The notes beneath the pieces are model-generated. The model was given only the letters and a program-made list of their open reading frames with translations. It was not told where the DNA came from and did no database searches. Shown in pieces: positions 61,595 to 64,000 of a stretch of DNA of 64,000 nucleotides (positions are counted from its first letter, which is position 1; each line of letters begins with the position of its first letter). Position numbers and translations under genes: made by a program. This DNA comes from Rhizobiales bacterium Y(2018) (GTDB lineage Bacteria; Pseudomonadota; Alphaproteobacteria; Rhizobiales; Aestuariivirgaceae), in assembly GCA_005502925.1 (NCBI GenBank), contig SCPD01000006.1:186001-250000 (forward strand), written 5' to 3'.

Positions 61595-62899
61595 TCAGGT
61601 GGCGGCCGTGCGTCTGGCCTCGCTTCCCCTCGCCAGGCGCTGCCTTACCACCACCTTCGAATAGACCGAACTTTCGCTGCCGCCGGTGCGCTTGCCCTTG
61701 CGGATATCCATCGCGATGTCGGCGACGGCCTTGGCGAAGGGCTGGGCCACGCCTTCATGCGCGGCGGTGATCATCAACTGTACCGCCGCCGGTTTCTCGG
61801 TGCTGGAGACTATCCAGCCTTCCTTGCTGAGTTCGGCGGCGAGAAGAAGATTATCGAGCCCGGCGAGTGCGAAATTGAAGTGATAGCAATCCGGCCGTCC
61901 GATGATGCTGGCGTCCAGAACGCGCAGGCGTTCGATGAATTCATCCCTGAACTCATAGATCTTGCGGGTCCGTTCCATGAAGCCATCGCGGCCGAGATAG
62001 CGCATGACCGCCCAGGCGGAGGCCAGCGCGCCGCCGGGCCGTGTTCCCGAAATGCTCGGCGTGCCATACATGCCCGACGGCCAATCGGTGAAGACGGTGC
62101 GGGTGAAGGTCGCATCGTCGGCTTCGCGGAAGATCAGTGCCGAGATGCCCTTGGCGGAATAGCCGAATTTGTGCAGATCGACCGAGAGCGAGCTCACGCC
62201 ATCGATGCGGAAGTCGAAGAGCGGCGGCTGACGGCCGAGCATCTCGGCAAAGGGCAATATCATGCCGCCAAGACAGGCATCGACATGCAGGCGGATGCCA
62301 TGCGCCTTTGCAAGCTTTGCCAGCTTGTCGATCGGATCGACTTCGCCAAAAGGGTAGGGCGGGGCCGAGCCGACGAGCAATACGGTGTTCTGGTCGAGCG
62401 CGCGCGTCAGCCAGTCCAGTTCCGCTTCTTGTGACTCTTGTGGCGGGGCGCGGCGCACTTCCATGTCGAGCAGATGGGTGGCCTTGTCGAGAGCCGGATG
62501 GGCGGTGTTGGGGATGACGATATTGACGCGGCCGGCCTTCCCTTCGGCGCGGGCCTTGTCGCGGGCAATATGCACGGCTTCGATCAGGCTTTCGGTCCCG
62601 CCGCTGGTCAGAATCCCGGCGGCGCCGGCGGGGGCGTGGAACAGGTCATATAAGGTGTCGAGAACGTCGTCCTCGAACTCGCCCAGCGCCGGATAGGAGG
62701 TGCGCCCATAGAGCCAGTTCTCGGAAGCGAACAGATTGAAGGCCTTGGTCGCGACGTCGAGAACATCGGCTCCGGCGAAATAGGAAGGCCGGAACATCCG
62801 CGGCCCATACCAGGCTAGATTGCGCTGCTTGGCTTTTTTCAGAGTCTCTTCGAGTTCAGGCAGGGATTGTCCCGCCTCGCCCAAGGCACCACCAAACAT
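61595..62899 (-). CDS. PLP-dependent group II decarboxylase / sphingosine-phosphate-lyase-like protein
   Basis: 434 aa from ATG 62899 (GAGAGG 7 nt upstream). PLP lysine in SLSVDLHKFGYSAKG; phosphate-binding TSGGTESLIEAV and HVDACLGGMI (Asp to the pyridine N). Closest architecture is the glutamate decarboxylase/S1P-lyase group, acting on an amino acid or a phosphoethanolamine-like amine. It lies first in the importer operon after the regulator, so it probably degrades the imported amine or amino acid. Its SD can be hidden by CCTCTC 6 nt upstream. Confidence 0.88.
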   Translation of the reverse strand: MFGGALGEAGQSLPELEETLKKAKQRNLAWYGPRMFRPSYFAGADVLDVATKAFNLFASENWLYGRTSYPALGEFEDDVLDTLYDLFHAPAGAAGILTSGGTESLIEAVHIARDKARAEGKAGRVNIVIPNTAHPALDKATHLLDMEVRRAPPQESQEAELDWLTRALDQNTVLLVGSAPPYPFGEVDPIDKLAKLAKAHGIRLHVDACLGGMILPFAEMLGRQPPLFDFRIDGVSSLSVDLHKFGYSAKGISALIFREADDATFTRTVFTDWPSGMYGTPSISGTRPGGALASAWAVMRYLGRDGFMERTRKIYEFRDEFIERLRVLDASIIGRPDCYHFNFALAGLDNLLLAAELSKEGWIVSSTEKPAAVQLMITAAHEGVAQPFAKAVADIAMDIRKGKRTGGSESSVYSKVVVRQRLARGSEARRTAAT

Positions 62900-62906
62900 G
62901 CTGTTT

Positions 62907-62924
62907 CCTCTCTTTGTTGAGAGG
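62907..62924 (-). other. hairpin hiding the SD of the PLP decarboxylase gene
   Basis: On the minus strand CCTCTC-AACAAA-GAGAGG: the right arm is the SD for ATG 62899. A 6-bp stem is modest, so the switch is possible but less certain than the one at 43842. Confidence 0.4.
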
Positions 62925-62932
62925 CATGGTGG

Positions 62933-62958
62933 CAATTATAATGTTGAGTGTCAATTAT
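62933..62958. promoter_or_regulatory. AT-rich direct repeat CAATTAT before the decarboxylase gene
   Basis: CAATTAT at 62933-62939 and 62952-62958, 19 nt apart (about two helix turns), in the only AT-rich stretch of the 76-nt gap between the decarboxylase and the cupin/XRE regulator genes. Candidate operator for that regulator. Confidence 0.35.
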
Positions 62959-62975
62959 TTTTGTCATCCTGAGTA

Positions 62976-63524
62976 TCAGAATCCGATGGCCGCGGTCACG
63001 AACACATATTCGCATGTGTCCTTCGACACATTGCGGAAGCGCTGCTTCTGCCCCCCTCTGGCAAGATAACCGTCGCCGGCCTTCAGTTGCCGGGTCTCGC
63101 CGCCGATCGTCGCCTCCACCGTGCCCGAGACGATGTAGCCGACCTCATCGGTGCCGACCGGATTGCCGACATTACCGGTGTCCGATCCCGGCTGAACGAC
63201 CACCCGGACAAATTGCAGTGGCGCCTTGGGGGTGGAGCGGTGGACTTGCTGATAGTGGATCAGCCCCATGGGGACGCCGACCATCTCTTCCGGACTGAAG
63301 AAGGCCGAGGTCGGGTTGGTCTGGTCCGGCGCGAAGAAATCGGCGAGCGATATGTCGAGGCAATCGCACAAACGTTTCAATGTCTCGACCGACGGGCTGA
63401 CCTTGCCGAGTTCGATGGCCGAAACAGCACCGGCGCTCTGCCCTGAGCGGCGCGCGACTTCGCGTTGCGACATGCCCAGCCGCTCACGAATCTCCTTCAA
63501 GCGCTGGCCGACACTGATTTCCAT
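62976..63524 (-). CDS. XRE/cupin-domain transcriptional regulator (PuuR-like)
   Basis: 182 aa from ATG 63524 (AGGA 8 nt upstream); ATG 63569 would add 15 residues. HTH at ~5-60 (LKEIRERLGMSQREVARRSG, IELGKVSPSVETLKRLC) and a C-terminal cupin (~105-180: GTDEVGYIVSGTVEATIGGE, LKAGDGYLARGGQKQRF). The PuuR subgroup controls putrescine and amine use, in line with the polyamine-type importer and PLP enzyme downstream. Confidence 0.9.
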   Translation of the reverse strand: MEISVGQRLKEIRERLGMSQREVARRSGQSAGAVSAIELGKVSPSVETLKRLCDCLDISLADFFAPDQTNPTSAFFSPEEMVGVPMGLIHYQQVHRSTPKAPLQFVRVVVQPGSDTGNVGNPVGTDEVGYIVSGTVEATIGGETRQLKAGDGYLARGGQKQRFRNVSKDTCEYVFVTAAIGF

Positions 63525-63620
63525 GAATATATCCTGCAGGAATTGCAAAGCCCCGACTCTCTCAGACATCCCTTAATAGGATTGTCCGGAGAGGCGCCGC
63601 AAGAGGGACGGTATTTGTGC

Positions 63621-64000
63621 TCAGGTCCTGATCAGGCGGTTCATGAACTCTTGAGTCTCCGACAGCAGATGCCGCATCGCGCTTCCGGCGGCGTCGCTGT
63701 CGCGCGCGATGATGGCGTCGAGCACCCGCTGATGCATCGGCAGGAACACCGCGAAGGATTCGCGCGACAGCCGGTGCGCGATATCGAGGCCGACGGCGAT
63801 GAGATTGCCCATCTGCAGCAGCAGCGCGTTGTGCGCGGCGGCAAGAATGGCGCGGTGAAAGCTGAGATCGGCGGCGACGCCTGAGGTTTCCGTACGCGCC
63901 GCTTCGCTCATCGCGGCGAAGGCTTGCGCGATGGTGGCGATCTCGGCCGCATTGCCGCGTATGGCGGCAAGGCGCGCCGCCTCGGGCTCGATCAGCAGGC
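63621..64000 (-). CDS. GntR/FCD-family transcriptional regulator (5' partial, cut by window edge)
   Basis: C-terminal part of an FCD effector domain. The frame stays open to the window edge and includes LIEPEAARLAAIR, then DLSFHRAILAAAHNALL, HRLSRESFAVFLPMHQRVLD and a final ETQEFMNRLIRT. The DNA-binding half lies outside the window. It is the second FCD regulator seen here; its target is unknown. Confidence 0.85.
   Translation of the reverse strand, partial: LLIEPEAARLAAIRGNAAEIATIAQAFAAMSEAARTETSGVAADLSFHRAILAAAHNALLLQMGNLIAVGLDIAHRLSRESFAVFLPMHQRVLDAIIARDSDAAGSAMRHLLSETQEFMNRLIRT

Noticed and set aside
1-64000. tRNA, rRNA, insertion sequence or integrase genes
   Set aside because: No cloverleaf-like gene, transposase or integrase motif was found on either strand by reading.

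Overview
The window is GC-rich, gene-dense, typically alphaproteobacterial DNA. ATGA start/stop overlaps, ABC-transporter operons with catabolic genes, FixL/FixJ-type regulators, an IalB protein and a palindromic intergenic element of the type common in Hyphomicrobiales all suggest a soil or plant-associated member of that order. The genus cannot be told from the sequence. I see no tRNA, rRNA, CRISPR array, transposase or phage gene.

Layout. (1) 1-8474: a carbohydrate uptake and catabolism locus: PfkB kinase (cut by the window edge), amidohydrolase, BtpA-like protein, a MalK-type ATPase, then a complete ABC importer (binding protein, two permeases, second MalK-type ATPase). (2) 8572-10495, minus strand: two VOC proteins, a RidA protein and a GntR/FCD regulator. 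The palindrome TTTGATCAAA and a shared 17-mer lie both in front of this operon and in front of the importer, so the regulator probably controls both. (3) 10569-22160, minus strand: a TPR/PAN protein, then a patatin-like enzyme with a membrane block inserted between its catalytic residues, in line with four exported or membrane-anchored proteins carrying CxxCH haem motifs and one exported unknown protein. (4) 22386-23132: an SDR with a TTG start.

(5) 23256-33744 looks like one regulon. Five intergenic sites carry the same palindrome (TTGGACC-N2-GGTCCAA), each followed after 24 nt by a possible -10 hexamer. They precede a SphA-type outer-membrane protein, a DUF2092 protein with a small Tyr-rich partner, a stand-alone receiver, a patatin-like lipoprotein (divergent from an MltF-like transglycosylase) and a second beta-barrel protein. 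An adenylate cyclase and a FixL/FixJ-type pair lie in the same block; the FixJ-like protein is the obvious candidate to bind the sites.

(6) 34107-36140: an alpha/beta hydrolase and an orphan binding protein. (7) 36194-43186: a LuxR-type regulator divergent from an N,N-dimethylformamidase-like gene, a NitT/TauT-type ABC importer and a HisD-like dehydrogenase, with GGGGTAT palindromes between the divergent genes. (8) 43260-44220: IalB and DUF488 genes. (9) 44391-55674: a polyol or sugar operon: ribose-type ABC importer, SorC regulator, aldo/keto reductase, GlpD/EryB-like dehydrogenase, DhnA-type aldolase, FGGY kinase and GMC oxidoreductase. (10) 55684-63524: a secreted-repeat protein, an M20 amidohydrolase, and a minus-strand polyamine-type ABC importer operon with a PLP decarboxylase and a cupin/XRE regulator. 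A second FCD regulator is cut by the right edge.

The most promising material is the palindrome regulon of region 5 and the patatin/di-haem cytochrome cluster of region 3.
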